From: Hyperoplus lanceolatus
Taxonomy: Eukaryota > Chordata > Actinopteri > Uranoscopiformes > Ammodytidae
Direction of reading: 5' to 3'
Length of the DNA stretch: 64,000 bases
Assembly: GCA_026929865.2 (NCBI GenBank)
Contig: JAMBYZ020000037.1
Span: forward strand, 32,788 to 96,787
Numbering within the stretch: position 1 is the stretch's first letter; every line of letters starts with the position of its first letter. The position numbers and the translations under genes are program-made. The notes beneath the pieces are model-generated. The model was not told the origin of the DNA, ran no database searches, and saw only the letters and a list, made by a program, of their open reading frames with translations. Below, piece by piece: positions 63,651 through 64,000 of the stretch.

Positions 63651-64000
63651 GAATCCAAAATCATATCTAATTTCTCTCATATTTTCAATATCTAGTGGGC
63701 TTTTATTTTGAAACTACACATCAGGAATGTCCTGAAACTTCTTGGGTGACCTCATGGGGTCGTGAACTATGACCCTGGAGTGGAATGACTCTGGAATAAC
63801 AGGGCGTTTTTTTTTTAATTGAATCCAAAATCATATCTAATTTCTCTCATATTTTCAATATCTAGTGGGCTTTTATTCTGAAACTACACATCAGAATGTC
63901 CTGAAACTTCTTGGGGGACCTCATGGGGTCGTGAACTATGACCCTGGAGTGGAATGACTCTGGAATAACAGGGCGTTTTTTTTTAAATTGAATCCAAAAA
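63651..64000 (-). repeat. Minus-orientation satellite to the window edge
   Basis: About two regular inverted monomers, cut by the window end inside the AT-rich part, so the array continues. Confidence 0.96.

Larger units (their letters stand above)
1..64000. repeat. Tandem satellite array, ~169-bp monomer, whole window
   Basis: The motif ttattccagagtcattcc starts at 3, 172, 341 and 510, an exact period of 169, and recurs on one strand or the other to the end of the window. A typical monomer (for example 172-340) holds, in order, a GC-richer part with ccactccagggtcatag and ccccatgagg, then tttcaggacattctgatgtg, then an AT-rich part with actagatattgaaaatatg and tagatatgattttggatt, and an A-tract before cgccctg. 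Differences between copies are mostly scattered substitutions, plus A-tract length changes. Both window ends fall inside a monomer. Monomers of this size are common in plant and animal centromeric satellites; placement at a centromere is inference. Period 169 leaves remainder 1 when divided by 3, so any reading frame shifts at each monomer, which argues against coding. Confidence 0.98.

Noticed and set aside
1..64000. CRISPR array
   Set aside because: The repeating unit is 169 bp with no unique spacers between short repeats, and there are no cas genes.
1..64000. CENP-B box
   Set aside because: No match to the TTCG-N4-A-N2-CGGG core was seen by eye. The tttcggatt in junction A arms lacks the required A and the CGGG.
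1..64000. Telomeric repeats, rDNA or retrotransposon fragments
   Set aside because: No TTAGGG or TTTAGGG-like runs, rRNA-like segments, LTR ends or polymerase motifs were seen on either strand.

Overview
The window is one continuous block of eukaryotic tandem satellite DNA, with roughly 380 head-to-tail copies of an AT-rich monomer of about 169 bp. One copy counted by hand has 61 G/C in 169 bases, about 36% GC. I see no protein-coding gene, tRNA, rRNA, ncRNA, transposon, CRISPR array, promoter or terminator. Both window edges cut through a monomer, so the array continues beyond them. The scale, monomer length, higher-order structure and lack of genes suggest a centromeric or pericentromeric (or other heterochromatic) satellite of a plant or animal. 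I do not recognise the family and cannot name the species.

Orientation is called '+' when the monomer reads ttattccagagtcattcc on the given strand. From 1 to about 13,753 all monomers are '+' (about 81 copies). From there to 64,000 the array is almost entirely inverted ('-'). The '-' part is interrupted by short '+' segments of about 290 bp, each framed by two inverted junctions. I call these units fold-back cassettes (about 360-375 bp when complete). Junction A (minus to plus) has 22-bp arms around a 14-nt loop. Junction B (plus to minus) has 21-bp arms within a 93-bp span and carries a perfect 13-bp tandem duplication. Cassettes lie at about 15.1, 16.8, 19.6, 21.4, 22.2, 23.7, 24.8, 26.4, 28.3, 31.3, 57.7, 59.6 and 60.4 kb, with broken or collapsed ones near 50.9, 53.3 and 63.5 kb. 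They use the same breakpoints and share diagnostic substitutions, so they look like copies of one ancestral rearrangement. The single large orientation switch at 13.75 kb uses the same junction B.

By region: 1-13.75 kb is the plus block, with several internal segmental duplications. 13.8-19.1 kb is a minus block that keeps left-block monomer types, including CTCGAG-bearing monomers, which occur only left of 19.1 kb. 19.6-31.6 kb is cassette-rich. 31.6-50.8 kb is the most regular stretch, with multi-monomer higher-order units, a 1.8-kb duplication 5.25 kb apart and no intact cassette. 51-64 kb is again cassette-bearing, with a 2.7-kb duplication of cassette plus flank. Several short scrambled patches mix motifs of both orientations and are either real template-switch scars or assembly consensus errors.

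No genes work together here. The biology is satellite evolution: unequal exchange in whole-monomer steps, amplification of an inversion-bearing unit, and CpG decay separating two monomer subfamilies.
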